Shown here: positions 46,601 through 55,805 of the stretch, piece by piece | Layout of the letters: each line of letters begins with the position of its first letter | Numbering within the stretch: position 1 is the stretch's first letter | Assembly: GCA_943914475.1 (NCBI GenBank) | Contig: CALUCE010000001.1 | Coordinates: 141,374 to 205,373 of the forward strand | Source of the DNA: an uncultured Anaerococcus sp. | GTDB taxonomy: Bacteria > Bacillota > Clostridia > Tissierellales > Peptoniphilaceae | Reading direction: 5' to 3' | DNA length: 64,000 nucleotides | Program-made: the position numbers and the translations under genes | Notes under the pieces: model-generated | Told to the model about the DNA's origin: nothing | Databases searched by the model: none | The model's input: only the letters and a program-made list of their open reading frames with translations

Positions 46601-47111
46601 TGTGGAAAATAAGGAAGATCAAGTAAAGGACTTGGAAAAAGATAATGCAGTATTAACTATAATAAAACCAAACTCTATGTATGAAACCATAGATGTTTTA
46701 ATGGATAACTTAAATCTGGTTATAGTTATAATCACTCTTGTTTCCTCAATCCTTGCTATAGTAGTTCTCTTTAACCTTACTAATATAAATGTAAGTGAAA
46801 GAATGAGAGAACTAGCAACTACCAAGGTATTAGGATTCTATCCAAAAGAAACTACTGCCTATATATACAGAGAAACACTTATCCTTACTATATTTGGTGT
46901 AATATTTGGATATGGTCTTGGTTATCTTATGTTTAGGTATGTCTTGGATGTAGTGGCACCTGATGGTATCCTTATAGCCTATCATCCACATCCAAGAAGC
47001 TTCATAATTTCAGCCATGATTACATTTTTAATATCTCTAGTGATAATGTTAATAGTTCATAAGAGGTTGAAATCAATAGATATGGCAGAAGCGATGAAGA
47101 GTGGTGAATAA
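43617..47111 (+). CDS. Very large FtsX-like ABC permease with extracellular coiled coil
   Basis: An 1164-residue permease. One helix near residue 20-42 is followed by an outside globular part (to about 225). Residues ~240-620 form a long charged heptad region (KKELADAKKSLEDGFNQYEE and similar). The first FtsX membrane block follows at about 645-765, then another outside domain and a second FtsX block (about 1035-1160, including AIVVLFNLTNINVSERMREL). The coiled coil lies on the outer side if topology is standard. Such permeases in Firmicutes are of unknown cargo; a mechanotransmitter or lipid/peptide export role is inferred. Confidence 0.88.
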   Translation: MKKNTFVKNTLRDMKDTKGKILSIFVMIFLASAVIVGLVLTGPSMRKTLNKTLKKYDHPDLTVTSTYGLESEDQVLIEKDKDIDHVYYSKVYDGFLDDKLIRIKSFSKDTPKVKVVKGEYPKNDKEIVLDRKLKSDYKIGDEIKFKPTSNQKIEDYLKNSSYKLVGFAESSEYLFQDIRDVSNTGKKMTDGFALVNVDNFKKDTLGQANIYYKDLKNKDKVSEEYVDYVKEKKKDLEDRLDQRPEEALKEIKKDAKEELDDSQKELNDSEKELNDKKKELADAKKSLEDGFNQYEEGKKDFYQQINQGEKKLQDSKIQLDEGKKKLQAGKAEYQKSLNDFNKQIKAKQDQIDKGKAQLEEGQAELDHGLKTYKENLAKLDKGFAGQKDQLDLLAQSLTYDKENLEMREKSIEEEKSSLSSIQDSLEEMAPADSLYLETLAKVEKLEKDLEKEKTELEVKTKAYEEKSYKYKLGKEEFDSVYGKAKLPLDEAKEELDSKQGQLDQKRKDLDQGQALLNENKKKGQRELDQAQKELSSQEAKLNEGLSQYNQGLKDLEKNKIDGKNKLKSSYSELVDKLDEYKKGKKEFEDKEADARKEIKDGKKEIKDERKKLLKLKKPVYDVGYNRDNEAIKTYYKNSQNIDELTKVFPTFFYFVAILVTLTTMRRYIEEQKSHVGTLKSLGYTNRDIANKFYIYGLLPTLFGAIFGTIFGKYVLTTVIFKAYSTGFSVISMQLIDSFLIILATIALSMFLIYLTIFLTNRQSVNEVTANLLRGKAPKKGSRIFIEKVDFIWKRLSFMQKVTFRNIFRYKSRMYMTLFGVAGCTALLFFGFAMQDAIKDTSTIQRNELTHYDAIVVYDNEADDKDLDSLNKTMDDFKSMKIIYQQGEVQAEDKKMDVNLMAFEDKDRVKDFITLRDTKKEGLEIKEKGAIITDNLAKENKLKVGDSLEFEDKDNNTRKLKISAIAENYLEDYIYISKEEYEKVFGKDDDYNAQLLVENKEDQVKDLEKDNAVLTIIKPNSMYETIDVLMDNLNLVIVIITLVSSILAIVVLFNLTNINVSERMRELATTKVLGFYPKETTAYIYRETLILTIFGVIFGYGLGYLMFRYVLDVVAPDGILIAYHPHPRSFIISAMITFLISLVIMLIVHKRLKSIDMAEAMKSGE

Positions 47112-47118
47112 TTTAATT

Positions 47119-47160
47119 AATAAGCTGGTGGCAAATACACATTTCCATCAGCTTATTTAT
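47119..47160 (+). terminator. Terminator after the ABC permease
   Basis: A 13-bp stem AATAAGCTGGTGG / CCATCAGCTTATT with one G-U pair and a 13-base loop (47119-47131 / 47145-47157). The T tract is poor, so efficiency is uncertain. Confidence 0.7.
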
Positions 47161-47176
47161 GTACTTAGATAATATT

Positions 47177-47185
47177 TGATATAAT
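47177..47185 (+). promoter_or_regulatory. Extended -10 promoter of the histidine phosphatase gene
   Basis: TGATATAAT is a perfect TGnTATAAT extended -10 element. The -35 region is weak. GGAGGTGG follows at 47191-47198, just before the ATG at 47202. Confidence 0.7.
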
Positions 47186-47201
47186 ATCAGGGAGGTGGAT
47201 T

Positions 47202-47771
47202 ATGAGAATTATTTTTGTAAGACATGGAACAACCCAGGCAAATATAGACAGAACTTTTTCAAAACCAGATACGCCTTTGGCTGATGATGGTTATAAGGTT
47301 CTTGATAAGACTAAAAAATTACTTGAAAAATACCATATAAAAAAAGTTTATACTTCAGATCTTTTAAGAAGCAAACAAACAGCTCTTTACCTAGGTTATG
47401 ATAAAACTATAGCTGATCCTAGGATAAATGAAATAGATGTGGGAGACTTTAAGGGACACTCCTATGACTTTGTTCTAGACCATTACGGCAAAGACCTAGA
47501 AAGCTTAAAAGATGATAAGATGACTGCCAAATATCCAAACGGAGAATCAAGGCTTGATGTCATTAATAGAGTTTCTGATTTTATGGATGATATAAAAAAT
47601 GAAGATGGTGATATACTTTGTATTAGCCACGGCATAGCCATAAGGTCAAGTCTTTTTTGGATAATTAAAGACCTTGATGCCTATGATAACTTCTGGATAG
47701 ACAATGGTTCTCTTACTGTTTTTAAAGTAGAAGGTGGGAAGAGAATAATTGAGTGTGTGAATGCCATATGA
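47202..47771 (+). CDS. Histidine phosphatase family protein
   Basis: A 189-residue member of the phosphoglycerate mutase-like branch. The catalytic RHGTTQAN is at residues 7-14, with SDLLRSKQTA near 52, EIDVGDFKG near 76 and the second His in ISHGIAIR near 146. The short length and sequence resemble phosphatases such as CobC more than glycolytic dPGM. The substrate is unknown. It overlaps the next gene by four bases. Confidence 0.85.
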   Translation: MRIIFVRHGTTQANIDRTFSKPDTPLADDGYKVLDKTKKLLEKYHIKKVYTSDLLRSKQTALYLGYDKTIADPRINEIDVGDFKGHSYDFVLDHYGKDLESLKDDKMTAKYPNGESRLDVINRVSDFMDDIKNEDGDILCISHGIAIRSSLFWIIKDLDAYDNFWIDNGSLTVFKVEGGKRIIECVNAI

Positions 47772-48796
47772 GATTTATACACCTGGCTGATTGCCACCTA
47801 GCAAGTGAAAATATCTTTGAAGCTGAAGTAAGTGATTTTATAAGAAAAAAATCCCGGGAAAGCTTTGAGAATATTCTAAGAGATAATAAGGATGCAGACT
47901 TTGCCCTTCTTGCAGGGGACCTTTTTGAAAGATCATTTTTTACATCCACAGACTACAAGAGACTTTTTGACCTTATAGATGATTTTGCTAAGAATATCTA
48001 TTATGTGACTGGAAACCATGATTACATATCCTATGACAACCAAATGTTTTTTATGGATAAACCTGACAATTTAAAGATTTTTCCTAGTGATAAACTTTCT
48101 TTTTTTAAGGAGGGTAAAACAAGGATATATGGAATATCTTATGAGGACAGGATTTTCTCCAAAGATTTTCCCTACCAAGAAAAACTAGACAGTAATTATT
48201 TTAATATACTTTTAGTCCATGGGGTAGTGGGAGAAAGTGATTCAAATTATTTAAAGCTAGACCTTGAAAAGCTTAATAAAATGGGTTTTGATTATGTAGG
48301 GCTTGGCCATATACACAAACCCATATCTGTAACGAATAATACTATCTATTCAGGGACCACAGAAGCAAAAAACTTTAGTGAAGACTTATCCTATGGATAT
48401 ATTGCCTATGATGAAAATGGACCAGAAAGACACTATGTTTCAAGGATAAAGTTTACAAGTCTAAGTCTTAAAACTAGTGATTTTAATGATATAGAAGAAT
48501 TTATTGACCATATTAGAAGTTTAGTAGATGATAAGATAAACTTTTTGAGATTAAAAATTATAAATGATTCAAAACTTGATTTAGATGAGCAAAGGCTTAA
48601 AAATGATCTTGGAGTTTTTTATTTAAAGATAGAAGAAGAGGAGTACCAAGACCTAGAAAATCTTAAACTTATCTATAAGGATTCTTTACTTTCTAGATTT
48701 TTATCCGAAAGTGAAAAAACTTACCAAGATGATAAAATCCTTCAAAGAGCCAAAGAGTTAGGTATAGATGCTATCTTAAGGAGTAAATATGACTAA
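47768..48796 (+). CDS. Metallophosphoesterase/DNA repair exonuclease, SbcD/YhaO-like
   Basis: A 342-residue calcineurin-like phosphoesterase. Metal motifs are HLADCHL (residues 5-11), LLAGDLFE near 50, TGNHDYIS near 84, LVHG near 145 and GLGHIHKP near 180. I chose the ATG at 47768 (MRFIHLADCHL), which overlaps the preceding stop. By neighbourhood with an SbcC/YhaN-like ATPase it should be the nuclease part of a repair complex, as for B. subtilis YhaO-YhaN. Biochemistry for this pair is inferred. Confidence 0.88.
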   Translation: MRFIHLADCHLASENIFEAEVSDFIRKKSRESFENILRDNKDADFALLAGDLFERSFFTSTDYKRLFDLIDDFAKNIYYVTGNHDYISYDNQMFFMDKPDNLKIFPSDKLSFFKEGKTRIYGISYEDRIFSKDFPYQEKLDSNYFNILLVHGVVGESDSNYLKLDLEKLNKMGFDYVGLGHIHKPISVTNNTIYSGTTEAKNFSEDLSYGYIAYDENGPERHYVSRIKFTSLSLKTSDFNDIEEFIDHIRSLVDDKINFLRLKIINDSKLDLDEQRLKNDLGVFYLKIEEEEYQDLENLKLIYKDSLLSRFLSESEKTYQDDKILQRAKELGIDAILRSKYD

Positions 48797-50669
48797 AATT
48801 TATATAAAAGAATTGGACATAATCTCCTTTGGTAAATTTGAAGATAAAAAAATCAAACTTGATAAGAATTTTAATCTTATTTATGGAGAAAATGAATCTG
48901 GAAAATCAACCATAAAAGACTTTATTGAAGGAGTACTTTATGGTTTTGACCAGGGGAAAAAAAGAAGGAGCTTTTCCTATAAGAGGGACAAGTATAGGCC
49001 AAAACTTTCCTATAGATATGCTGGTAGGATATTATTTTCTTATAATTCTTCTAATATAATGGTAGAAAGAAACTTTGCTGATGGATCTTATCAGATATAT
49101 GATTTAGATAAAAATGAAGAAATTGAAGGACCAAAGTCAGATTTAAACTTTCCTGGTAAATATCTTCTTAAGCTACCCTACGAAGCCTATCAAAATCTTT
49201 TGGTAAATTATCAAAGCCAGGACCTTAGTCAAGATAATAAAAAGATCCTTATGGAAATTTTTATTGATAAACCATCGGACTTAAATTTTTCCTATAATAA
49301 GGCTAGGGATATTTTAGAAAAAAACCTAGAAGATCTCGGCACAGCCAGAGCTTTTACTAAACCATACTATTTAATAAAAAATAAGTTGGAAGACTTGACT
49401 AGGGAAAGTAAGGACTTAAAAAACTTAAGAAATTCCTATGAAAAAGATTTGCTAGAAGTATATAAGCAAAGAGATCTTTTAAATTCTTACAAGAAAAACT
49501 TAGATGACTTAAGAGGAAAAAGAGATGCCTATAGGTCTAAACTTGCCTACGAAAATTTTAGGGAAGAAGAAATAAAGAAACAAGAGCTTATAGATATAGA
49601 AAAAAGACTCTCTTCTTATAAGATTTATGAGCAAGTAGACAAGTCTTATTTTGAAAATTTGGATAAACTTATAGAAGAAGAAAATAAAAATGATGTTAAA
49701 AGTGAAGGGAAGTCAAACAATTTTCTTTTTATAGTACTTACAGCTCTAGTGCTTCTATTAGCCTATATGCTAAAAAAACCTCTTATACTACTAGCCCTAA
49801 TTTTAATCTATCCCTTATATATAAATTTAAATAAGGACAATAAATCAAGCTCAGAAAATCAGATAAATGATCAATTAGCGAGATTTTCACTTAAGGATAT
49901 AGATTCTTATATAGATTTTAAAAATTCCTACTATGAGTATCTAAATCTTAGGCTAGAAAAAGAAAAATTAGAAGAAATTCTAAGCCTACTTAAAAGACAG
50001 GAAAGAAATAAGACTATACCTCGAAACTTTGTAGACATAGATATTACTAGGCTTGAAAATGATATAGGAAATTTTGAAAAAGCCTATTCAAGGCTTAGCC
50101 TTGATAATATCGAGCTTGAGAAGAGGCTATCCTATGTAGAAGAAAAACTTAAAAATCAACTTAGGGTGGAAGAGGACCTAGGCTTTTATAAAAAGAAGTT
50201 TAATCAAATAGAAGATGAAATAGCAGCAAATAGACTTGCTCTTGATCTTTTAGAAAAATCAAAAAATGAAGATGTAGATTTATTAGATGACTTAAATGAA
50301 AAGATAAATTCAATAATAAGACAGATTTCTCAAGGGGCCTATAGAAGTATAAGCTATGATGAAGATCTTAAGCCTAGTCTTGTAAAAAATGATGGATCTT
50401 TTATAGACCTTGATCAAGTTTCCACAGGATTTTTTGATCAATTAAACTTTGCTTTAAAACTTGTTTTAAGAGAAAAAACCAGCAAAAACAAGTATATTAT
50501 ATTTGACGATGCATTTATTAACTATGATGAGAAGAGACTAAAAAATAGTCTTTATTTTCTCTTGGATTTGGCAGAAAATAATCAAATTATATATCTGACC
50601 TGCCACAAGAGAGAAGAAGAGATTTTTAATAGTGAAGATATATATGTAAATAAGATAATACTGGAGTAA
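48789..50669 (+). CDS. SbcC/YhaN-like SMC-type ATPase with membrane hairpin
   Basis: A 626-residue ATPase. Walker A GENESGKST is near residues 34-42 and the C-terminal half has KYIIFDDAFINYDEKR (Walker B-type, about 571-586). In between lie coiled coils and two hydrophobic helices (about 312-328 and 331-347: FLFIVLTALVLLLAYML and LILLALILIYPLYINL), a feature shared with YhaN. The signature motif is reduced (QVSTGFFDQLNFALKL). It overlaps the phosphoesterase gene by 8 bases; the two probably form a membrane-tethered nuclease complex. Confidence 0.85.
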   Translation: MTKIYIKELDIISFGKFEDKKIKLDKNFNLIYGENESGKSTIKDFIEGVLYGFDQGKKRRSFSYKRDKYRPKLSYRYAGRILFSYNSSNIMVERNFADGSYQIYDLDKNEEIEGPKSDLNFPGKYLLKLPYEAYQNLLVNYQSQDLSQDNKKILMEIFIDKPSDLNFSYNKARDILEKNLEDLGTARAFTKPYYLIKNKLEDLTRESKDLKNLRNSYEKDLLEVYKQRDLLNSYKKNLDDLRGKRDAYRSKLAYENFREEEIKKQELIDIEKRLSSYKIYEQVDKSYFENLDKLIEEENKNDVKSEGKSNNFLFIVLTALVLLLAYMLKKPLILLALILIYPLYINLNKDNKSSSENQINDQLARFSLKDIDSYIDFKNSYYEYLNLRLEKEKLEEILSLLKRQERNKTIPRNFVDIDITRLENDIGNFEKAYSRLSLDNIELEKRLSYVEEKLKNQLRVEEDLGFYKKKFNQIEDEIAANRLALDLLEKSKNEDVDLLDDLNEKINSIIRQISQGAYRSISYDEDLKPSLVKNDGSFIDLDQVSTGFFDQLNFALKLVLREKTSKNKYIIFDDAFINYDEKRLKNSLYFLLDLAENNQIIYLTCHKREEEIFNSEDIYVNKIILE

Positions 50670-50671
50670 GA

Positions 50672-51352
50672 ATGATCTATGCTATTGCTGATCTTCACCT
50701 AGACCATACGGAAGAAAAATCTATGGAGGTTTTTGGTGAAGGGTGGAAGGATTACCAAAACAAAATATTTTCTAATTGGCAGGATATTATTACCGAAGAT
50801 GATACTGTGCTTATACCTGGTGATATATCCTGGGCTATGGACCTTAAAATGGCCTATATTGACCTAAAGAAGATAGATGATCTAAAGGGCAAAAAGATAA
50901 TGATGAAGGGCAACCATGACTATTGGTGGTCGTCTCTTAATAAGCTAAATAATTGCAATTTCAAGTCTATAGAATTTTTACAAAATAACTCTTTTGAAGT
51001 TGAGGGATATGAAATCTGCGGGACTAGAGGCTGGATTTCTAGGGATAATCCAAAGTTTGATGACCATGACGAAAAGGTATTTGCAAGGGAGCTTTTAAGG
51101 CTTGAAAACTCCTTTAATACAATTGATAAAAACTTACCCAAAATCGTAACCCTACATTATCCTCCTTTGGATATGAATAGTGACTTCAATGAGTTTTTTA
51201 AACTTTGTAAGGACCATAAGGTTGAGCATTTAATCTATGGCCACCTGCATGGAGTGGGTCACAAGCTGATTAAAGAAGGTATATATCATGGGATAAAGGT
51301 AAAGTGTGTAGCAGGGGATTATTTGAATTTTAAACCAGAAAGGATTGTTTAA
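50672..51352 (+). CDS. Calcineurin-like metallophosphoesterase
   Basis: A 226-residue phosphoesterase with IADLHLDH (residues 5-12), GDISWAMD near 50, KGNHDYWW near 79 and IYGHLHGVGH near 190, all metal ligands. This family is widespread in Firmicutes and its substrate is unknown. It starts two bases after the YhaN-like gene and shares one base with the CYTH gene, so it is part of the same operon. Confidence 0.85.
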   Translation: MIYAIADLHLDHTEEKSMEVFGEGWKDYQNKIFSNWQDIITEDDTVLIPGDISWAMDLKMAYIDLKKIDDLKGKKIMMKGNHDYWWSSLNKLNNCNFKSIEFLQNNSFEVEGYEICGTRGWISRDNPKFDDHDEKVFARELLRLENSFNTIDKNLPKIVTLHYPPLDMNSDFNEFFKLCKDHKVEHLIYGHLHGVGHKLIKEGIYHGIKVKCVAGDYLNFKPERIV

Positions 51353-51888
51353 TGCATAGAGAGATAGAAGTTAAAGTTTTAAATATTGATGTTGACGAGA
51401 TCCAAAAAGTATTACTAGAAAAAGGCGCAGAAAAAATTTCTACAGAGTTGCAAACTAACTATACCTATACACCAAAAGATGGAGAATTTAAAAATGGTTA
51501 CCTTAGGATTAGAGAGAGGGTAATAAATGGCCAAAAAGAACCTACAGAAATAACCTTTAAAGAAAATGCTCCAACTAACAAGGAAGTTAGGGTTAATAAT
51601 GAGTACACATCTGAAATATCTTCTGCTACAAATATGGGAAAAATATTAGAAGAGCTAGGACTTGTGGAACAATATAAGGGAAAAAAGGAAAGAATTTCTT
51701 ATATATATAAAGACCAAAGATTTGATATAGATATTTGGGACAAGTCTGTTTATCCAAAGCCTTATATGGAAATAGAATTTACAAATGTGGACCTTATGGA
51801 CGAGATTATAGAAGACTTGGGTCTTGATAGGGATAATGTAACTAACGACTCAATAAATGAACTTATAGAAAAACTTAATAAAAAATAA
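51352..51888 (+). CDS. CYTH-domain protein (class IV adenylate cyclase/triphosphatase family)
   Basis: A 178-residue protein with the CYTH signature ExExK at Glu4-Glu6-Lys8 (HREIEVKVL). Further charged strands (RIRERV, EITFKE, FDIDIW, PYMEIEF) line the family's triphosphate tunnel. Members are inorganic triphosphatases, thiamine triphosphatases or adenylate cyclases; which is true here cannot be told. It ends the operon immediately before the pyr promoter. Confidence 0.88.
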   Translation: MHREIEVKVLNIDVDEIQKVLLEKGAEKISTELQTNYTYTPKDGEFKNGYLRIRERVINGQKEPTEITFKENAPTNKEVRVNNEYTSEISSATNMGKILEELGLVEQYKGKKERISYIYKDQRFDIDIWDKSVYPKPYMEIEFTNVDLMDEIIEDLGLDRDNVTNDSINELIEKLNKK

Positions 51889-51917
51889 TTGCATATTAAA
51901 TTTGCTTCTGATATAAT
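51889..51917 (+). promoter_or_regulatory. Promoter of the pyr operon
   Basis: -35 TTGCAT (51889-51894), 17-bp spacer and -10 TATAAT (51912-51917) with an extended TGA before it. The expected transcript starts near 51924 and leaves only about 20 bases before the pyrB ATG, too short for a PyrR attenuator. Confidence 0.8.
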
Positions 51918-51945
51918 AAGAAAAACTTATGTAAAGGAGCGAAAA

Positions 51946-52875
51946 ATGCTAACAATAAAAAATCTATTAGGTGCAGATGATTTGAATAAAGATGATTTAC
52001 TCGAAATAATCGACTTAGCTCAAGAAATAGTTAAGAGTCCCCAAGATTTTTCTCATTACTGTGATGGAAAATTATTAGGGACTCTTTTTTTTGAGCCTTC
52101 AACTAGGACCAGACTATCTTTTGAGTCAGCTATGAACAGACTTGGAGGTAGGGTTGTAGGATTTTCAGATGCTGGAGTTTCTTCTGCAAAAAAGGGAGAA
52201 AGTCTTAGAGATACAGTGAAAACTGTAAGCCAATATACAGATATTATAGCTATGAGACATCCTATGGAAGGAGCAGCCATACTTGCAAGTGAAACTGCAG
52301 ATTGTCCTATAATCAATGCTGGAGACGGTGGCCACCAACACCCAACCCAAACCTTAACAGATATCCTAACCATAATGTCCATTAAAAATACCCTAGAAGG
52401 ACACAAGATTGGTATATGTGGAGACCTAAAATACGGAAGAACAGTCCATTCACTTTTAAAGGTTATGTCTATGTTTGATAATAACGAATATGTTCTTATA
52501 TCTCCTCAAGAGCTTCAACTACCAGATTATGTAAAGAAATTTGTTTTTGAAGATAATGGCTTAGAATACGAAGAAAGATCCAACCTAGATGATTCTATAG
52601 ATGATTTGGATATTCTTTATATGACAAGAATCCAAAAAGAAAGATTTTACTCAATCAACCAATACATAAGGTTGAAGGATTCTTATATATTAAATGCTGA
52701 AAAGCTTAAAAATGCTAAGAAAGATATGATGATTCTTCATCCACTACCAAGAGTAAATGAAATTTCTACTGATGTGGATTCTGATCCGAGAGCCCTATAC
52801 TTCAAACAAGCCAAGTATGGTATGTATGTAAGAATGGCACTAATTATAAAATTATTGGAGGCAAACAATGCTTGA
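51946..52875 (+). CDS. pyrB: Aspartate carbamoyltransferase, catalytic subunit
   Basis: A 309-residue enzyme making N-carbamoyl-aspartate. The carbamoyl-phosphate motif [12 protein letters not shown] (about residues 47-58) and the aspartate-site HPLPRVNEI (about 265-273) are complete. I chose the ATG at 51946 with AAGGAG upstream; an earlier TTG at 51889 lies in the promoter. It overlaps pyrI by 8 bases, and the two should form a PyrB6I6-type allosteric complex. Confidence 0.97.
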   Translation: MLTIKNLLGADDLNKDDLLEIIDLAQEIVKSPQDFSHYCDGKLLGTLFFEPSTRTRLSFESAMNRLGGRVVGFSDAGVSSAKKGESLRDTVKTVSQYTDIIAMRHPMEGAAILASETADCPIINAGDGGHQHPTQTLTDILTIMSIKNTLEGHKIGICGDLKYGRTVHSLLKVMSMFDNNEYVLISPQELQLPDYVKKFVFEDNGLEYEERSNLDDSIDDLDILYMTRIQKERFYSINQYIRLKDSYILNAEKLKNAKKDMMILHPLPRVNEISTDVDSDPRALYFKQAKYGMYVRMALIIKLLEANNA

Positions 52876-53296
52876 GATTACATCTTTAAAAACTGGTATA
52901 GTAATTGACCATATCAAACATGGAAACGGAATAAAGATTTTTAATGAGTTAAAACTTGAAGAACTTGATGGGGAAGTTGCTTTAATATTAAATGCTGATT
53001 CACCTTCACAAGGCAAAAAAGATATAGTTAAAATCGAAGATAACCTAGATATAAACCTAGATGCTGTAGCCATTATAGATCCAGATGCTACTATTAACTA
53101 CATCAAAGATGAAAAAGTTATAGAGAAAAAAGAACTCCAACTTCCAAAAGTTTCTGTAGGTATCCTAAAATGCCAAAATCCAAAATGTGTTTCAACAACA
53201 GAAAGAGAAGTAGAGTCAAAATTTATCCTAGTTGATTCAGAAAAGAAAATGTATAAGTGTGCCTATTGCGAACAAATATACGACGTTGAAAAATAA
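52868..53296 (+). CDS. pyrI: Aspartate carbamoyltransferase, regulatory subunit
   Basis: A 142-residue regulatory chain. The N-terminal allosteric domain has [16 protein letters not shown], and the C-terminal zinc domain has four Cys: CQNPKC and CAYC. In E. coli the chain transmits CTP inhibition and ATP activation. With no leader attenuator visible, allostery may be the main control of flux here. Confidence 0.95.
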   Translation: MLEITSLKTGIVIDHIKHGNGIKIFNELKLEELDGEVALILNADSPSQGKKDIVKIEDNLDINLDAVAIIDPDATINYIKDEKVIEKKELQLPKVSVGILKCQNPKCVSTTEREVESKFILVDSEKKMYKCAYCEQIYDVEK

Positions 53297-53326
53297 TACT
53301 ATTGATTACTTATAAGGGAGATTGAT

Positions 53327-54193
53327 ATGAATATAATAGACAAACTTTATCAAAGAATTGAAGAAAGAGGCTTTGTATGTGTGGGACTTGATACATCTCT
53401 TGATTATATACCTCAAAAAATGAAGGAAGGAAAATCAACAAGCCAAGCCCTCTTTGATTTTAATAAACAGATAATTGACCATACAGAGGATGTATGTGCC
53501 ATATATAAATTACAAATTGCCTATTATGAGTCTTATGGACTGGAAGGTATGAAGGCCTATAAGGAAACTTTGGAATATCTAAGAAAAAAAGACCTCCTAT
53601 CTATAGGAGATGTCAAAAGATCAGATATAGCACAAAGTGCCAAACAATATGCCAAGGCTCACTTTTCAGGTGATTTCGAGACTGATTTCATAACCTTAAA
53701 CCCTTATATGGGAATGGACTCCATAGAACCCTATGAAGAATACCTAGCAAGTGGAAAAAAGGGAGTTTTTGTCCTACTAAGAACATCAAATCCTGGAGCC
53801 AATGACTTTGAAGTTTTAAAGACAGAAAATGATGAAGAACTATTCTTTGCCATAGGAGATAAGCTTAAAGAAGTAAACAAAAAATATATATCTGAATCAG
53901 GTTATGGACCTCTTGGGCTTGTAGTTGGAGCAACACATTCTGATGAAGTTAAAGAAATAAGACAAAGATATGAGGATATGTTCTTCTTAATACCAGGTTT
54001 TGGTGCACAAAAAGCTGATAGCTTAAATGTTTATAATTTAATGAACAATAAAAATGGTGGAGTTGTAAACTCATCCAGGGCTATACTTAAAAACTACCTA
54101 AATTATGAGGATGGAGAAGATAAGATTGGTTATTACGCCAGAGAGAAGGCCATAGAAACTAGAGAGGAAATTTCAAAAAATGAAGTCTTATAA
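53327..54193 (+). CDS. pyrF: Orotidine 5'-phosphate decarboxylase (type 2)
   Basis: A 288-residue decarboxylase, longer than the 230-residue form. It begins with a [12 protein letters not shown] segment, has the catalytic [12 protein letters not shown] (about residues 93-104), and ends with [11 protein letters not shown] and SSRAIL near the C-terminus. It produces UMP. It overlaps pyrK by 14 bases. Confidence 0.94.
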   Translation: MNIIDKLYQRIEERGFVCVGLDTSLDYIPQKMKEGKSTSQALFDFNKQIIDHTEDVCAIYKLQIAYYESYGLEGMKAYKETLEYLRKKDLLSIGDVKRSDIAQSAKQYAKAHFSGDFETDFITLNPYMGMDSIEPYEEYLASGKKGVFVLLRTSNPGANDFEVLKTENDEELFFAIGDKLKEVNKKYISESGYGPLGLVVGATHSDEVKEIRQRYEDMFFLIPGFGAQKADSLNVYNLMNNKNGGVVNSSRAILKNYLNYEDGEDKIGYYAREKAIETREEISKNEVL

Positions 54194-54896
54194 GATTGGA
54201 AAGATTTTAGAAAATAAAAAAATAGCTACAGATATATGGCTTATGAAGGTTGAGACAAAACTTGAGGCAAAACCTGGTGAATTCTTCATGTTTAGGACTG
54301 ATTCTTTTAGAAATGAACCGCTTTTATCAAGACCTTTTGGCGTATGCGATGAAAATCCAAATGAATTATCTTTTCTCTACCAGGTAGTAGGAAAGGGAAC
54401 AGAGATTATGGCAGGACTTAGAAAGGACACAGAAGTAAAACTTTTGGGTCCTTTGGGCCACGGATTTACTTTAAAAAATCGTAAAAAAATTGCTGTTTTA
54501 GCAGGGGGGATAGGCATAGCTCCTCTACTTTACCTATGCAAAAAATTAGAAGTTAAACCAGACTTTTACGCAGGATTTTCTGATGAAGAATATTTTGTTG
54601 ATGAATTTAGACCTTTTGTAAATAAAGTTGTGACAACTGTAGAAAAAAGAGACCACAAGTTTATTACAGAAGCAATAAATCCAGATGACTATGATTTAAT
54701 ATATGCCTGTGGTCCTAATCCTATGCTAAAGGCACTATGTGATAAAAATACCAAGGCTGAAACCCAAGTCTCCATGGAAGCTCACATGGCTTGTGGTATA
54801 GGAGCTTGCTTGGGATGTACAGTAGAATCTACAAATGGTGAGTTTTTAAGAGTTTGTAAGGACGGTCCTGTGTTTGATTCTAAGGAGGTGTTCTAG
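54180..54896 (+). CDS. pyrK: Dihydroorotate dehydrogenase electron-transfer subunit
   Basis: A 238-residue iron-sulfur flavoprotein that passes electrons from PyrD to NAD. The FAD motif SRPFGV is near 48, the NAD motif AGGIGIAPL near 108-116, and the C-terminal 2Fe-2S Cys cluster is CGIGACLGC plus a later CKDGP. It ends exactly where pyrD begins and shows the enzyme is the type 1B heterotetramer. Confidence 0.95.
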   Translation: MKSYKIGKILENKKIATDIWLMKVETKLEAKPGEFFMFRTDSFRNEPLLSRPFGVCDENPNELSFLYQVVGKGTEIMAGLRKDTEVKLLGPLGHGFTLKNRKKIAVLAGGIGIAPLLYLCKKLEVKPDFYAGFSDEEYFVDEFRPFVNKVVTTVEKRDHKFITEAINPDDYDLIYACGPNPMLKALCDKNTKAETQVSMEAHMACGIGACLGCTVESTNGEFLRVCKDGPVFDSKEVF

Positions 54897-55796
54897 ATGA
54901 CTTTAGAAGTTGATATTTGTGGAATTAAATTTAAAAATCCAGTTATAGCAGCATCAGGAACCTTTGGTTTTGGAAAAGAATTTTCTGAATATATAGACCT
55001 TAATAGACTAGGTGGCATATCATCCAAGGGACTTACCCTACATAGAAATTTAGGTAATAAGGGTGTTAGAATCTATGAAACACCATCAGGAATTATGAAT
55101 TCCATAGGTCTTCAAAATCCTGGTGTAGACTACTTTGTAAAAGAAGAACTTCCTTTCTTACTTTCCAAAGATACTGTAACTATAGCTAACCTTGGAGGCC
55201 ATTCAGTCGAAGATTATGTTAAGGGTACGGAAATTCTTAATCAAACAGATCTTAAGCTTATAGAACTAAATATTTCCTGTCCAAATGTAAAAGAAGGTGG
55301 AATGGCTTTTGGAACAGACCCATGTAAGGCTCGTGAAGTTATAGAAAAAGTAAGAGAGAAAACCAATAAGGTTCTTATGGTAAAACTATCACCAAATGTT
55401 GGCAATATAGGTGAATTTGCAAAACTTGCTGAAGATAGTGGAGCAGATTGTATAAGTCTTATAAACACTGTAAATGCCTTAGCTGTAGATATAAGAACTC
55501 GTAAAGCAGTTTTTGCTAACAAGACCGCAGGACTTTCAGGACCTGCTATTAAACCTATAGCTTTAAGGATGGTTAATGAGGCATCAAACAGTGTATCTAT
55601 TCCTGTTATAGGCATGGGTGGGATTATGACCTATGAAGATGCCCTAGAATTTATTATGGCAGGAGCAACAGCTATTCAAGTAGGAACAGCAAACTTTGTT
55701 GATTACAAATCCATGATCAATATTATTGATGGTATGGAAAAGTTTATGGAAGAAGAAAATATTAAAGATTTATCAGAAATAAGAAATATTATTTAG
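54897..55796 (+). CDS. pyrD: Dihydroorotate dehydrogenase, type 1B catalytic subunit
   Basis: A 299-residue FMN enzyme oxidising dihydroorotate to orotate. KNPVIAASGTFGFG is at residues 13-26, the active-site Cys lies in ELNISCPNVKEGG near 125-137, and GMGGIM near 240 binds FMN phosphate. A GGAGGTG site precedes it inside pyrK. Confidence 0.96.
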   Translation: MTLEVDICGIKFKNPVIAASGTFGFGKEFSEYIDLNRLGGISSKGLTLHRNLGNKGVRIYETPSGIMNSIGLQNPGVDYFVKEELPFLLSKDTVTIANLGGHSVEDYVKGTEILNQTDLKLIELNISCPNVKEGGMAFGTDPCKAREVIEKVREKTNKVLMVKLSPNVGNIGEFAKLAEDSGADCISLINTVNALAVDIRTRKAVFANKTAGLSGPAIKPIALRMVNEASNSVSIPVIGMGGIMTYEDALEFIMAGATAIQVGTANFVDYKSMINIIDGMEKFMEEENIKDLSEIRNII

Positions 55797-55805
55797 GAGG
55801 ATTAT

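Noticed and set aside
47202..47771. Histidine phosphatase as the missing glycolytic phosphoglycerate mutase
   Set aside because: It is short, lacks the insertions of dPGM, and sits with DNA-repair-like genes rather than glycolysis.
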